Shown: positions 42,111-51,200, counted from the stretch's first letter. The stretch: 64,000 bases of DNA from Variovorax paradoxus (GCF_030811855.1 NZ_JAUSRN010000011.1:124001-188000), one strand, 5' to 3'. Numbers and translations: made by a program. Notes: generated from the sequence alone by a model not told the origin.

Positions 42111-43433
42111 TCAACCTCTTGCGAGCAGCACCGTCCCACGGCTTTCGCCGAACCCGATGCGCGCATGGCCCGGCTTCTCGCACCAGCCGCGCAGCAGCAC
42201 CGCATCTCCGTCTTCCAGGAACCCGCGCTCTTCACCGTTGGCAAGAGTGACCGGGCTTTGCGCGGCACGCGTCAGTTCGATGATGGCGCCGGCCTCTCCC
42301 GGACCTGGCCCCGAGATGGTCCCGCTGCCGAACAGGTCGCCCGGATTCAGGTTGCAGCCGCCCACCGTGTGGTGCGCCACCATCTGCGCCACGCTCCAGT
42401 ACTGGTGCTTGAAGCTCGTGCGTGAAAGGCGCGAAGGCCCGCTGCTGTCATTGCGCGCCTTCTCGCTTTCGAGCCATACCTCGAGGCGGATGTCGATGGC
42501 GCCGCTTTCGCGGTTCGACGGGCCTTCGAGATAGTCGAGCGGCTGCGGCTCGTTAGCCGGCCGAGTCCAGGCTTGGCGATACGGCGCAAGCGCCTCCATC
42601 GTCACGATCCACGGCGAGATGGTGGTCGCGAAGTTCTTCGCAAGAAAGGGCCCGAGCGGTGCCATCTCCCAGAATTGGATGTCGCGCGCCGACCAGTCGT
42701 TGAGCAGGCAGATGCCGAAGATGTGTTCTTCCGCGCGTTCGAGCGGAATGGGCTCGCCCGCCGCGTTGCCTTCGCCGATCCACACGCCCAGCTCCAGTTC
42801 GTAGTCGAGCCGCGCACAGGCGCGGTACGTGGGCGCCTTTGCGCCCGGCGCCATCGTCTGGCCCATGGGCCGATGAAAGCGCTGGCCGCTGACGCCGATG
42901 GTCGATACGCGCCCGTGGTAGGCCGTGGGAATCCAGCGGAAGTTGGGCGTCACATCGCCATCGGGATTCATCAGCCGGCTGATGTTCAGCGCATGGTCGA
43001 TCGAGGTGTAGAAGTCGGTGTAGTCGCCGATGCGCGCGGGCACCGTGTATTCGACCTCGGCCTGCGGCACCAGGCACTCGCGCACGGCATGCACCGTGGC
43101 GGCAGGTGCATCACTTCGCAGCAATGCGAACACCGCGTGCCGCAACGCACGCCATGCGGTACCGCCAAGCGCGAAGAAATCGTTCAGCGCCGGCAGCGCG
43201 GCGGCGCGGGCCGCATCGAGCGCGAGACCATCGAGCAATTGGCGTGCGGAGAGCGCCGCCATGTCGAGCACCTGGTCGCCAATGGCGATGCCGCCGCGAA
43301 ACGGCTCGGGGCTGCCTGTACGGCGAAACACCGCATACGGCAGGTTCTGGATCGGGAAATCGGTTCCTTCGATATTCGCTGTGTCGACCCAGCTCTTTGC
43401 GCCGGCATCGTGCGTGTGGTTGAGCGCAATCAT
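42111..43433 (-). CDS. fahA: Fumarylacetoacetase
   Basis: A 440-residue FAH. The N-terminal SH3-like domain (IALNHTHDAGAKSWVDTAN) leads to the catalytic domain with DYTDFYTSIDHALNISRLM, the metal ligands in CARLDYELELGVWIGEGN and DWSARDIQFWEMAPLGPF, and FGSGTISGPGPGEAGA. It hydrolyses fumarylacetoacetate in the homogentisate route. It is the last gene of a leftward operon with a cyclase-family hydrolase and an ABC importer, but no homogentisate dioxygenase is in the window. Confidence 0.95.
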   Translation of the reverse strand: MIALNHTHDAGAKSWVDTANIEGTDFPIQNLPYAVFRRTGSPEPFRGGIAIGDQVLDMAALSARQLLDGLALDAARAAALPALNDFFALGGTAWRALRHAVFALLRSDAPAATVHAVRECLVPQAEVEYTVPARIGDYTDFYTSIDHALNISRLMNPDGDVTPNFRWIPTAYHGRVSTIGVSGQRFHRPMGQTMAPGAKAPTYRACARLDYELELGVWIGEGNAAGEPIPLERAEEHIFGICLLNDWSARDIQFWEMAPLGPFLAKNFATTISPWIVTMEALAPYRQAWTRPANEPQPLDYLEGPSNRESGAIDIRLEVWLESEKARNDSSGPSRLSRTSFKHQYWSVAQMVAHHTVGGCNLNPGDLFGSGTISGPGPGEAGAIIELTRAAQSPVTLANGEERGFLEDGDAVLLRGWCEKPGHARIGFGESRGTVLLARG

Positions 43434-43452
43434 CTGTCCATGCCTCCCTCTT

Positions 43453-44259
43453 TCAGACCGACGCCATCAGCGCGTCGTCGAAGATCGCCACCGCGCGCGT
43501 CCACCCTGCCGACGCACCGCGGATCTTGTGCGGAAAGCAGCTGATGAAGAATCCTGTCGGCGGCAGCACTTCGAGGTTGTGCAGCTTCTCGATGTGGCAG
43601 TAGCCGATGTCGCGACCGGCCTTGTGGCCTTCCCAGATCAGCGAAGCGTCCTGCGTCTCGCCATACTTCTTGGCGGTATGCACGAAGGGCGCATCCCAGC
43701 TCCATGCATCGGTGCCCGTGAGGCGCACGCCGCGCTCCAGCAGGTACATGGTCGCTTCATAGCCCATGCCCGCGCCGGCCGATACGTAGTCGGGGTGGCC
43801 GTAGCGCGAGCCCGCGCGCGTGTTCACCACCACGATTTCCAACGGGCTCAGCGTGTGGCCGATGCGCTTGAGTTCTGCCTCCACGTCATCGGCGGTCACC
43901 ACGTAGCCATCGGCGAAATGCCGGAAGTCGAGCTTCACGCCGGGCTGGAAGCACCATTCGAGCGGCACCTCGTGAATGGCGATGGCGGGCTTCTTCTCGC
44001 CCAGCGCCTTGTCCATGGTCGAGTGGAAGTGATAGGGCGCATCGAGGTGCGTGCCGTTGTGCGTGGAAAGCTGCACCAGCTCCACGGCCCAGCCTTCGCC
44101 ATCGGGCAGGTCTTCTTTCTTCAAGCCCGGGAAGAACGGCTCGATCTGCTCGTAGGTCTGCTCGTGCGTGAAGTACTGGATCTTCGGCGCGAAGGCCGGT
44201 GGGTCGGACAGCACATCGTTTTCGAGAAAGATCGAGAGGTCGACAAATTTGCGTGGCAT
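43453..44259 (-). CDS. Cyclase-family metal-dependent hydrolase
   Basis: A 268-residue protein of the cyclase/kynurenine formamidase family. The metal motif HNGTHLDAPYH lies at residues 67-77, and KFVDLSIFLENDVLSDPPAFAPKI is the usual N-terminus. Family members hydrolyse amides, lactones or formyl groups. The ATG at 44259 follows AAGGAGCCCCC. It lies between the ABC permeases and fahA, so a ring- or amide-opening step upstream of FAH is an inference. Confidence 0.88.
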   Translation of the reverse strand: MPRKFVDLSIFLENDVLSDPPAFAPKIQYFTHEQTYEQIEPFFPGLKKEDLPDGEGWAVELVQLSTHNGTHLDAPYHFHSTMDKALGEKKPAIAIHEVPLEWCFQPGVKLDFRHFADGYVVTADDVEAELKRIGHTLSPLEIVVVNTRAGSRYGHPDYVSAGAGMGYEATMYLLERGVRLTGTDAWSWDAPFVHTAKKYGETQDASLIWEGHKAGRDIGYCHIEKLHNLEVLPPTGFFISCFPHKIRGASAGWTRAVAIFDDALMASV

Positions 44260-44303
44260 GGGGGCTCCTTGTGCAATGTTGGTATTGATTGGGCGTGAAG
44301 AGT

Positions 44304-45092
44304 TCAGGGCTGCTGCCAGCGCAGCAGGCGCTTCTCGGCAAAGGCCAGCAGCGCGTTGCTCACGAAGCCGATGAGCCCGAGCAGCACGATCCCGGCGAAC
44401 AGGTCGCTGGCGCGAAACGCGCGCGCCGCAAGAAGAATGGCCTGACCCAGTCCGCTTTGCGAGGCAATCATTTCGCCCACCACTGCAACGATCAGCGCAA
44501 TGGTCAGCGCGAGCCGCATGCCGGCCAGGATGTCGGGCATCGCGTTGGGCAGGCCCATCTTCCAGACGAAAGCCGCACGCGACATCTGCAGGCATCGCGC
44601 CACCTCCGACAGCCGCGGCTCCACCGCCGCAAAGCCGTGCACCGTGGCCAGCAGCACCGGCCACATTGCGCCGAACGCCACCACGAACAGCACCATGCCG
44701 GGGTTCAGCCCGAAGATCGAAATGGCCAGCGGCAGCAGCGCCGAAGCGGGCAGGGGGCGGATGAATTCGAGCGTCGGCTGCACCCACGCGCGCACCGCGG
44801 GCGACACGCTGATGGCCGCGCCCAGCAGCACGCCGAAGAGCGAGGCCAAAAGCCAGCCCTGCACCATGCGGCCGACCGTGGCCTGCGTGAAGGCGAGCAG
44901 CTCGCCGTTGCCCGAACCGCCTGAGAGATTGAGCCCTTCGAGCAGGCTTGCGAAAGTGGCTTGCGGCGTCGGCAGGAACACGCGGCTTACCCAGCCTGCA
45001 TTGCTTGCCGTCCACCACAGCGCAATGAATGCGCACAGCACGGCGAACGAACCGAGCCAGTTCATCACACCAACGCGGCTGCGGGCGTTCAT
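44304..45092 (-). CDS. ABC transporter permease, nitrate/taurine type
   Basis: A 262-residue inner-membrane permease of the SsuC/TauC type. Six or so hydrophobic helices and the ATPase-contact EAA-like loop ARCLQMSRAAFVWKMGLPNAMPDILAGMRL are clear. The start at 45092 overlaps the upstream permease by four bases. It pairs with the second permease, the ATPase and the binding protein in this operon. Confidence 0.9.
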   Translation of the reverse strand: MNARSRVGVMNWLGSFAVLCAFIALWWTASNAGWVSRVFLPTPQATFASLLEGLNLSGGSGNGELLAFTQATVGRMVQGWLLASLFGVLLGAAISVSPAVRAWVQPTLEFIRPLPASALLPLAISIFGLNPGMVLFVVAFGAMWPVLLATVHGFAAVEPRLSEVARCLQMSRAAFVWKMGLPNAMPDILAGMRLALTIALIVAVVGEMIASQSGLGQAILLAARAFRASDLFAGIVLLGLIGFVSNALLAFAEKRLLRWQQP

Positions 45093-45943
45093 GGCTGCAC
45101 CCCCATGCGCCGCGCGACCACGCGCTGCAGCAGCAGCATGCCCGCGTTGACCGCAAAGCCAACCACGCCGATCCAGCCCAGCCATGCGAGCATCAGCGCG
45201 GGGTCGAAGCTCTGCTGCGCGATCATCATCGCGTAGCCCATGCCGTTGGGGTTGGCCGCGATTTCCACCGTGACTGCCACCACCAGCGCCACCGCCACGC
45301 CGAGCCGCAGCGCAACGAACAGGCGCGGCACGATGGCCGGCAGCACGATCTTGAAAGCCCGCTCTCGCGCCGAGAGGCCCAGTACGCGGCTCACCTCGAG
45401 AAGCCGAGGCTCGATCTGCTGCACCGCAGACTGCACCAGCACCAGCAGCGGCCAGAAGGTGGCGAAGGCGACGATGGCCAACTCCATGCGCACGCCGAAT
45501 CCGAAGGTCAGCATCGCGAGCGGAATCAGCGCCACGGAAGGCACGGGCCGCAGCACCTCGATCGACATTGAGCCCAGCTGCGCCGCGCGGCGCGAGAGCC
45601 CGAGCACCAGCCCGAGTGCGATGCCGAGCACCGCGCCCAGCAGCAGGCCGAGCGCGGCTGTGCCCAGCGTGAAGCCGGTGGCCTGCCAGAGCGAGCCGTC
45701 GAGCACGGCACCGACAAAAGCCTTGGCGGCCGCACTCGGCGGTGCGAGCGCATCGCTGCCCAATGCGGACGCGCGGCGCGCGTACCACTCGAACAGGGCC
45801 AGCAGAGCCAGCGGCAATGCAAAGGGACGGACCATGCCAGGAACACCGCGGAACCGGCTTTGCCGGGCCGCTGGTGTTGCCCCCGGCGAGGGGGTTGGCG
45901 AAGCGACACGAAGTGCGCGAAGACTGGGGGTGTGCCTATTCAT
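45089..45943 (-). CDS. ABC transporter permease, nitrate/taurine type, with repeat-derived N-terminus
   Basis: A permease whose conserved body begins MVRPFALPLALLALFEWYAR and includes the EAA-like loop SRVLGLSARERAFKIVLPAIVPRL. The ATG at 45943 overlaps the ATPase stop (ATGA), which suggests coupling, but the next 30 or so codons are a family B repeat (45842-45932) read in frame. The start could instead be the ATG at 45835, though no ribosome site precedes it. With the long start it is 284 residues, with the short 248. Confidence 0.85.
   Translation of the reverse strand: MNRHTPSLRALRVASPTPSPGATPAARQSRFRGVPGMVRPFALPLALLALFEWYARRASALGSDALAPPSAAAKAFVGAVLDGSLWQATGFTLGTAALGLLLGAVLGIALGLVLGLSRRAAQLGSMSIEVLRPVPSVALIPLAMLTFGFGVRMELAIVAFATFWPLLVLVQSAVQQIEPRLLEVSRVLGLSARERAFKIVLPAIVPRLFVALRLGVAVALVVAVTVEIAANPNGMGYAMMIAQQSFDPALMLAWLGWIGVVGFAVNAGMLLLQRVVARRMGVQP
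45842..45932. repeat. Dispersed repeat family B, copy 2, inside the permease 5' end
   Basis: AACACCGCGGAACCGGCTTT, GCCGGGCCGCTGGTGTTGCC, a CCCCC-GGCG-AGGGGG hairpin, then GACACGAAGTGCGCGAAGAC and GGGGGTG. It matches the 29033-29122 copy in order and in most bases. On the minus strand it is open in the permease frame. Confidence 0.85.
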
Positions 45944-46718
45944 GACCCTGCTCGATGAAAGCGAACAGCTCACGCCGCAACTGCAGATACTCCGGATGCT
46001 CCTTCGTCGTGAGCTGGTCGCGCGGGCGCGGAATCTTCACGTCAATCATCCGCGCGAGGCTCGGCCGGCCCGGCCCCGGATTGGCCTGCAGCGCGATCAC
46101 GCGGTCGCCGAGGTAGATGGCTTCTTCCAGGTCGTGCGTGACGAACAGCACCGTCAGCCCGTCGTCGCGCACCAGCCGCGCGAGTTCGTCCTGCAGGCTC
46201 TGGCGCGTGAGTGCATCGAGCGCGCCGAAGGGTTCGTCCATCATCATCAACTCTGGCTTCTGCGCCAGGCAGCGGGCAATCTGCGCGCGCTGCTGCATGC
46301 CGCCCGAAAGCTGCACCGGAAACTTCTGCGCGTGCTTCGAAAGACCCACCTTGCCCAGCACTTCGGCAATGCGCGGCGCGCGCTCGGCAGCGGGCACGCC
46401 GGCCGCTTCGAGCGCGAGGCTCACGTTGCCTTCGACCGTGCGCCAGGGCAGCAGCGCGCGGCCGTAATCCTGGAACACGAAGGCCACTTCGCGCGAGGGC
46501 TCCGTCATCTTCACGCCGTTGCGCCGCACCTCGCCTGCACTCGCGGTCACGAGCCCGCTGGCGGCGCGCAGCAGCGTGGTCTTGCCGCAGCCGCTCGGGC
46601 CGACGATGCAGACGAACTCGCCGCGCGCCACATCGAATGACGTGGGCGACAAGATCTCGCGCCCGCCGAGCCGGATCGCGACACCGTCGAAGCGAAGGAA
46701 GTCGTCTGCAGCGTTCAC
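45936..46718 (-). CDS. ABC transporter ATPase, nitrate/taurine type
   Basis: A 260-residue ATPase of the SsuB/TauB type. Walker A GPSGCGKTTLLRAASGL is near residue 38, the signature QLSGGMQQRAQIARCL near 140, the Walker B LMMDEPFGALDALTR after it, and VTHDLEEAIYLGDRV has the switch His. It energises the two permeases downstream. Its start overlaps the binding-protein stop by four bases. Confidence 0.93.
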   Translation of the reverse strand: MNAADDFLRFDGVAIRLGGREILSPTSFDVARGEFVCIVGPSGCGKTTLLRAASGLVTASAGEVRRNGVKMTEPSREVAFVFQDYGRALLPWRTVEGNVSLALEAAGVPAAERAPRIAEVLGKVGLSKHAQKFPVQLSGGMQQRAQIARCLAQKPELMMMDEPFGALDALTRQSLQDELARLVRDDGLTVLFVTHDLEEAIYLGDRVIALQANPGPGRPSLARMIDVKIPRPRDQLTTKEHPEYLQLRRELFAFIEQGHE

Positions 46719-47659
46719 TTGGCGATCAACTTCGCAACGTCGATTGGGGTCTTCAGCATGTCCTGGTCCTTCATGAGGCCCACCCAGTAGCCCAGCTGCT
46801 TCTCGTTCACCATCGCGCCGGGCGGCGAGATCTGGATCTTCGCAAGCACCTCGGGCGGCAGCTTGATGTACTTGCCGATGGCCGAGCGCACCTTGGCGTC
46901 GTTCTTCGGCTGCTGCATGAAGGCGGCGGCCTCGACCAACGACTCACGGAACGCGCGCGCGGCGGCCGGGTTCTTCACCACCCATTCGCGCTTGGCCGCA
47001 TGCACGATGGTCTGGTTGTTCTCCGGCAGGAAGGTGGAGTAATACGAGGCCACGTAGCCCGCGCCGCTCTCGGTGATGCGGCTCATGAACGGGTCCGCCG
47101 ACACGACCGCATCGACCGAGCCGCCGCGCAGCAGGTCGGCATGCTGCGGGAACGAGGCCTCGACGAAGTTGACCTTGCGGTAGTCCACGCCGCTGTCCTT
47201 GAGCCAGGCTCGGAAGGTCACGTGCAGGAACGCGCCGAGCCCGGGCACGCCGATCTTCTTGCCCACGCAATCCTGCGGGTTCTTGATGCCCGAGCCCGCG
47301 CGCGCCACCAGGCCGAAGCCCGTGATGGTCTTCGACGTGAGCCCACCGCCGGCCACCAGCACCAGGTCGAGCCCGCCGTCCACCGCCTGCAGGAACACCG
47401 AAGGCGTGGGCCCGCCGATCTGCAGCGAGTCGGACTGCAGCGCCGCGGGAATGGTGGAGTTGAGCGGAATGAACTTCAGCTCCACGTCGAGGTTGCGCTT
47501 CTTGAAGTAGCCCTCTTCGGCCGCCAGGAAGACCGAGGCGAAGTCGGACACGGCCGTGTAGCCGAACACGATTTTCGGATTCGATTGCGCGCGCGAAGGC
47601 AGCGCCGCGGCGGCCGATGCGGCGGCCAGCGCCGACAGCAGGGTGCGTCTTTTCATCAT
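46715..47659 (-). CDS. ABC transporter periplasmic binding protein, NMT1/nitrate-taurine type
   Basis: A 314-residue binding protein. The signal peptide (MMKRRTLLSALAAASAAAAL, cleavage after SRA) precedes FGYTAVSDFASVFLAAEEGYFKKRNLDVELKF, the NMT1 fold start. VDAVVSADPFMSRITESG and the GKKIGVPGLGAFLHVTFR stretch are further family marks. The ligand is not identifiable. Its start overlaps the tetR stop (ATGA), and GGAG lies about ten bases upstream. Confidence 0.9.
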   Translation of the reverse strand: MMKRRTLLSALAAASAAAALPSRAQSNPKIVFGYTAVSDFASVFLAAEEGYFKKRNLDVELKFIPLNSTIPAALQSDSLQIGGPTPSVFLQAVDGGLDLVLVAGGGLTSKTITGFGLVARAGSGIKNPQDCVGKKIGVPGLGAFLHVTFRAWLKDSGVDYRKVNFVEASFPQHADLLRGGSVDAVVSADPFMSRITESGAGYVASYYSTFLPENNQTIVHAAKREWVVKNPAAARAFRESLVEAAAFMQQPKNDAKVRSAIGKYIKLPPEVLAKIQISPPGAMVNEKQLGYWVGLMKDQDMLKTPIDVAKLIAK

Positions 47660-48384
47660 GTCTTTTGTCTCCTGGAGGTGGTTTTCTTTGGCGGTGCCTT
47701 GGGCCGAGGCAGCGCAGCGCGCAGCCCGCCGACGATGAAGTTCACGAGCATCGGCGCCGCGGCCGGATCGCTGCGCCGGTTCTCGCCGTGCGAGAGCCGT
47801 TCGATGCGGCTGTCGGTCAGGTGATGCAGCAGCGCCCCGAGCGAGAACTGGTAGCACCAGGCGGCCTGCCCGCGTGTGGCATGCGGCAGTGCGACGTGCA
47901 GCGCGTCGATGTAGGCCTCGGCCAGCGGGTCGAAGTAGCCGCGCAGCACGCGGTCGGCTTCCTCGGTGGCGTGGTAGAGCTCGCGCGCCACCAGGAGCGC
48001 GTAGTACTCGCCCTCGGCGCTCGCACGCAGTGCCAGCACCGGCCCGGTGAAGGCCTCGATGATGCGCGGCAGCGTGCGCGCATCGTCGGGGTCGTTGTTC
48101 ACCGCCTTGAGGCCCGCGAGCCGCTCCTCGATGCTGTGGCTCCAGTGCTCGAAGATCGCGTGAAAGAGCTCATGCTTGGGGCCGTAGTAGTAGCCCACCA
48201 GCGCCAGCGGCACGGCGGCTTCCTCGGCAATCTGCCGGATGGTGACCGCGTGGTAGCCGTGCTGCGCAAAGAGTTTCTCCGCTGCCAACAGGATCGCGTG
48301 GCGCCGGTCGGGCCGGGCCGCTTCGGCGGTGGCGGCCGCGGCACGGTGGGCGCTTCGTTTGACGGTCGGAGTGCGGGCATTCAT
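47656..48384 (-). CDS. TetR-family regulator heading the ABC-cyclase-fahA operon
   Basis: A 242-residue regulator. The N-terminal extension is Ala-rich, the helix-turn-helix spans about residues 28-75 (AILLAAEKLFAQHGYHAVTI and QIAEEAAVPLALVGYYYGPK), and the C-terminal domain ends in a basic KAPPKKTTSRRQKT tail. It is the first gene of the operon, overlapping the binding-protein gene, so autoregulation by the tandem palindromes directly upstream is likely. Confidence 0.9.
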   Translation of the reverse strand: MNARTPTVKRSAHRAAAATAEAARPDRRHAILLAAEKLFAQHGYHAVTIRQIAEEAAVPLALVGYYYGPKHELFHAIFEHWSHSIEERLAGLKAVNNDPDDARTLPRIIEAFTGPVLALRASAEGEYYALLVARELYHATEEADRVLRGYFDPLAEAYIDALHVALPHATRGQAAWCYQFSLGALLHHLTDSRIERLSHGENRRSDPAAAPMLVNFIVGGLRAALPRPKAPPKKTTSRRQKT

Positions 48385-48391
48385 GGGGCTG

Positions 48392-48431
48392 TATTGAACG
48401 TCTGTACAAAACTATTGAACACACGTACAAA
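48392..48431. promoter_or_regulatory. Tandem palindromic operator upstream of tetR
   Basis: TATTGAAC-GTCT-GTACAAA (48392-48410) and TATTGAAC-ACAC-GTACAAA (48413-48431) are direct repeats with a 21-base period, about two helical turns. Each unit is itself a near-palindrome TTGAAC-N4-GTACAA. The site lies 8 bases before the tetR start and 54 bases before the divergent acetoacetyl-CoA synthetase gene. Confidence 0.65.
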
Positions 48432-48484
48432 CCCTGAGGTCAACCCCGATTGAGCAGCGCGTGGCGCGGCATTACGCTTTACGC

Positions 48485-50479
48485 ATGTCAGCCCCCAACA
48501 TCCCCCAGATTCGCATCTACCAGGACTGGCTGCGCGAGAAGCGCGGCCTGTCGTTCGACACCTACGACGCGCTGTGGCGCTGGTCCGTGACCGACCTCGA
48601 CGCCTTCTGGCAGAGCATCTGGGACTACGTCGGCATGCGCTCGCCCACGCCGCACACGGCGGTGCTGGCCGATGCGCGCATGCCCGGCGCCAAGTGGTTC
48701 CCCGGTGCGCAGGTCAACTACGCGCGCGAGGTGCTGCGCCACGCCGATGCGGCCCATGCGGCCGGCATGCCCGCCATCGTGAGCGACAACGAGCTCGGCG
48801 AAGTGCGCGAGCTGTCCTGGCCCGAGCTGCGCCGCCAGGTGGCCTCGGTTGCGCTCACGCTGCGTTCCCTGGGTGTGCAGCGCGGCGACCGCGTGGCGGC
48901 CTACATGCCCAACGTGCCCGAAACCATGGTGGCGTTTCTCGCGTGCACGAGCATTGGCGCGGTGTGGAGCGTGTGCGCCCCCGACATGGGCACGGCCGCC
49001 GTGGTCGACCGCTTCCGCCAGATCGAACCCACGCTGCTGATTGCCGCCGACGGTGTGTATTACGGTGCCAAGCCTGTCGACCGCAGTGCCGTGGTGCAGG
49101 AGCTGCGCGGCGCGCTGCCCAGCGTGCAGAAGCTGCTGCTGCTCCGCACGCCGCATGCCGCGCAGCAGCTTGCCGCCGATGCCGACTGGGATGACGCCAT
49201 TGCGCGGGACGACGCCGAGGTGGCCGCCTTCGAACCCGAATGGCTGCCCTTCGACCATCCGATCTGGATCGTCTATTCGAGCGGCACCACCGGCCTGCCC
49301 AAGCCCATCGTGCACGGGCAGGGCGGCATCATCATGACGATGTATGCCTGCGGCATGCACAACGACGTCGGCGCGAGCTACGGCGCCAACAACTTCGGCG
49401 AACGCTTTCACTGGTACAGCTCGACCGGCTGGGTCATGTGGAACTGCCAGCTCTCGGGCCTGGCCTTCGGCAGCACCATCGTCATCTACGACGGCCATCC
49501 GGCCGGCAGCAAGGAGAAGCCCGACTGGGCCGTGCTGTGGCGCTTCGTCGCCAAGCACCGCATCACCTTCTTCGGCGCCGGCGCGGCCTACTTCACCAAC
49601 TGCATGAAAGCCGGCGTGGTGGCGTCCGAATGCGGCGACCTGTCGCGCGTGCGCGCGCTCGGCAGCACCGGCTCGCCGCTGTCCGAAGACGTGCAGCGCT
49701 GGGGCACGGCGCAGTTGCAGGCTGCCGGCGCCAGCGACGTGTGGTGGTGCAACATCTCGGGAGGCACTGACTTCTGCGGTGCCTTCGTCGGCGGCAACCG
49801 CGAGCTGCCCGAGGTGCCCGGCCAGATGCAATGCCGTCAGCTCGGCCACTCCGTCGAGGCATGGAACGAAAACGGCCAGCCCGTCATCGGCGAAGTGGGC
49901 GAGCTGGTCTGCACGCGGCCCATTCCATCGATGCCGCTGTACTTCTGGGGCGACGAAGGCAATGCGCGCTACCTGTCGAGCTACTTCGACACCTACCCCG
50001 GCATCTGGCGCCACGGCGACTGGATCAAGATCGGCGAAGACGGCGGCTGCGTCATCTACGGCCGCAGCGACGCGACCATCAACCGCCAGGGCCTGCGCAT
50101 GGGCACCAGCGAGATCTACAGCGCCGTGGAGGCCCTGCCCGAAGTGCTCGACTCGATGGTGGTCGATCTCGAATACCTCGGCCGCGAAAGCTACATGCCG
50201 CTCTTCGTGGTGCTGCGCCCCGGCGTGGCGCTCGACGATGCCATGCGCGCGAAGATCAATGGCGCCATCAAGACATCGCTCTCGCCACGCTTTCTGCCCA
50301 ACGACATCTTCCAGGTGGACGAGATTCCGCGCACGCTCACCGGCAAGAAGCAGGAGCTGCCGATCAAGAAGCTGCTGCTGGGCCAGCCGCTCGAGAAGGT
50401 GGTCAACCGTGAAGCCATGGCCAACCCTGCTTCGCTCGCCTGGTACGTGGATTTTGCGGCGCGGCGCGGGGCCTCGTAA
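48485..50479 (+). CDS. Acetoacetate-CoA ligase
   Basis: A 664-residue AMP-forming ligase. The N-terminal YQDWLREKRGLSFDTYDALWRWSV and WFPGAQVNYAREVLRHAD match acetoacetyl-CoA synthetases, and the AMP motif VYSSGTTGLPKPIVHGQGG is near residue 265. WYSSTGWVMWNCQLSGLAFG and the C-terminal PRTLTGKKQELPIKKLL complete the family pattern. It activates acetoacetate, for example from fumarylacetoacetase in the neighbouring operon. A GTG eight codons upstream (48461) is an alternative start. Confidence 0.92.
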   Translation: MSAPNIPQIRIYQDWLREKRGLSFDTYDALWRWSVTDLDAFWQSIWDYVGMRSPTPHTAVLADARMPGAKWFPGAQVNYAREVLRHADAAHAAGMPAIVSDNELGEVRELSWPELRRQVASVALTLRSLGVQRGDRVAAYMPNVPETMVAFLACTSIGAVWSVCAPDMGTAAVVDRFRQIEPTLLIAADGVYYGAKPVDRSAVVQELRGALPSVQKLLLLRTPHAAQQLAADADWDDAIARDDAEVAAFEPEWLPFDHPIWIVYSSGTTGLPKPIVHGQGGIIMTMYACGMHNDVGASYGANNFGERFHWYSSTGWVMWNCQLSGLAFGSTIVIYDGHPAGSKEKPDWAVLWRFVAKHRITFFGAGAAYFTNCMKAGVVASECGDLSRVRALGSTGSPLSEDVQRWGTAQLQAAGASDVWWCNISGGTDFCGAFVGGNRELPEVPGQMQCRQLGHSVEAWNENGQPVIGEVGELVCTRPIPSMPLYFWGDEGNARYLSSYFDTYPGIWRHGDWIKIGEDGGCVIYGRSDATINRQGLRMGTSEIYSAVEALPEVLDSMVVDLEYLGRESYMPLFVVLRPGVALDDAMRAKINGAIKTSLSPRFLPNDIFQVDEIPRTLTGKKQELPIKKLLLGQPLEKVVNREAMANPASLAWYVDFAARRGAS

Positions 50480-50483
50480 GCCC

Positions 50484-51200
50484 CTAGCGCGCGTCGTGGA
50501 AGATGATGCCCAGCGTATGCCGCCGCCCCGAGCGCACGCGGCTCACGCCATGGCGCATCGTCACGCGGTAGCTGCCGCGCGTGCCCGCCACCGGCCGCTG
50601 GTTGACCGCGAAGATCACCGCTTCGCCCTGCGCGAGCGCCACCACCTCGGCGCGCGACTGCATGCGCGGCCGCTGCTCGGTGAGCACGAATTCGCCGCCG
50701 GTGAAATCGTCGCCCGGCCGGCTCAGCAGCACCGTGAGCTGCAGCGGAAACTGCAGGTCGCCATACAGGTCCTGATGCAGGCAGTTGTAGTCGCCCTCGC
50801 CGTAGCGCAGCAGCAGCGGCGTGGGGCGCAGCTGCCCCGCCGCATGGCAGCGCGCGAGGTAGGCGGCATGGTCCGGCGGATAGTCGGCCGGCTGGCCCAT
50901 CGCGGCGGCCCACGCATTGGCAAGCGGCGCCAGGCGCTCGTACAGCGCGCTGCGCCATGAGGCCACGACCGGCGGCAGCGGGTTGGCGAAGTACTGGTAC
51001 TCCCCTTGCCCGAAGCCGTGCCGCTGCATCACCACGCGGCTGCGGAAACGGTCCGGTTCGTCATAGAGAGCAGCCAGCGCGCTGCATTCCTCCGGGCTGA
51101 AGATCACACCCGTGGTTGCACAGCCGCGCGTCGCAAGGTCGGTATCAATGCGGGGCCAGTCGAGAGCGGCGACGGATTTTTCGGGAGAGAGGGTCGGCAT
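50484..51200 (-). CDS. 2OG-Fe(II) oxygenase
   Basis: A 238-residue dioxygenase of the prolyl-hydroxylase-like/AlkB-like fold. NCLHQDLYGDLQFPLQLTVLL supplies the HxD metal ligands, RHTLGIIFHDAR and TMRHGVSRV the distal His and the Arg that binds 2-oxoglutarate. Its substrate is unknown. It converges on the acetoacetyl-CoA synthetase gene and has no operon partner. Confidence 0.87.
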   Translation of the reverse strand: MPTLSPEKSVAALDWPRIDTDLATRGCATTGVIFSPEECSALAALYDEPDRFRSRVVMQRHGFGQGEYQYFANPLPPVVASWRSALYERLAPLANAWAAAMGQPADYPPDHAAYLARCHAAGQLRPTPLLLRYGEGDYNCLHQDLYGDLQFPLQLTVLLSRPGDDFTGGEFVLTEQRPRMQSRAEVVALAQGEAVIFAVNQRPVAGTRGSYRVTMRHGVSRVRSGRRHTLGIIFHDAR

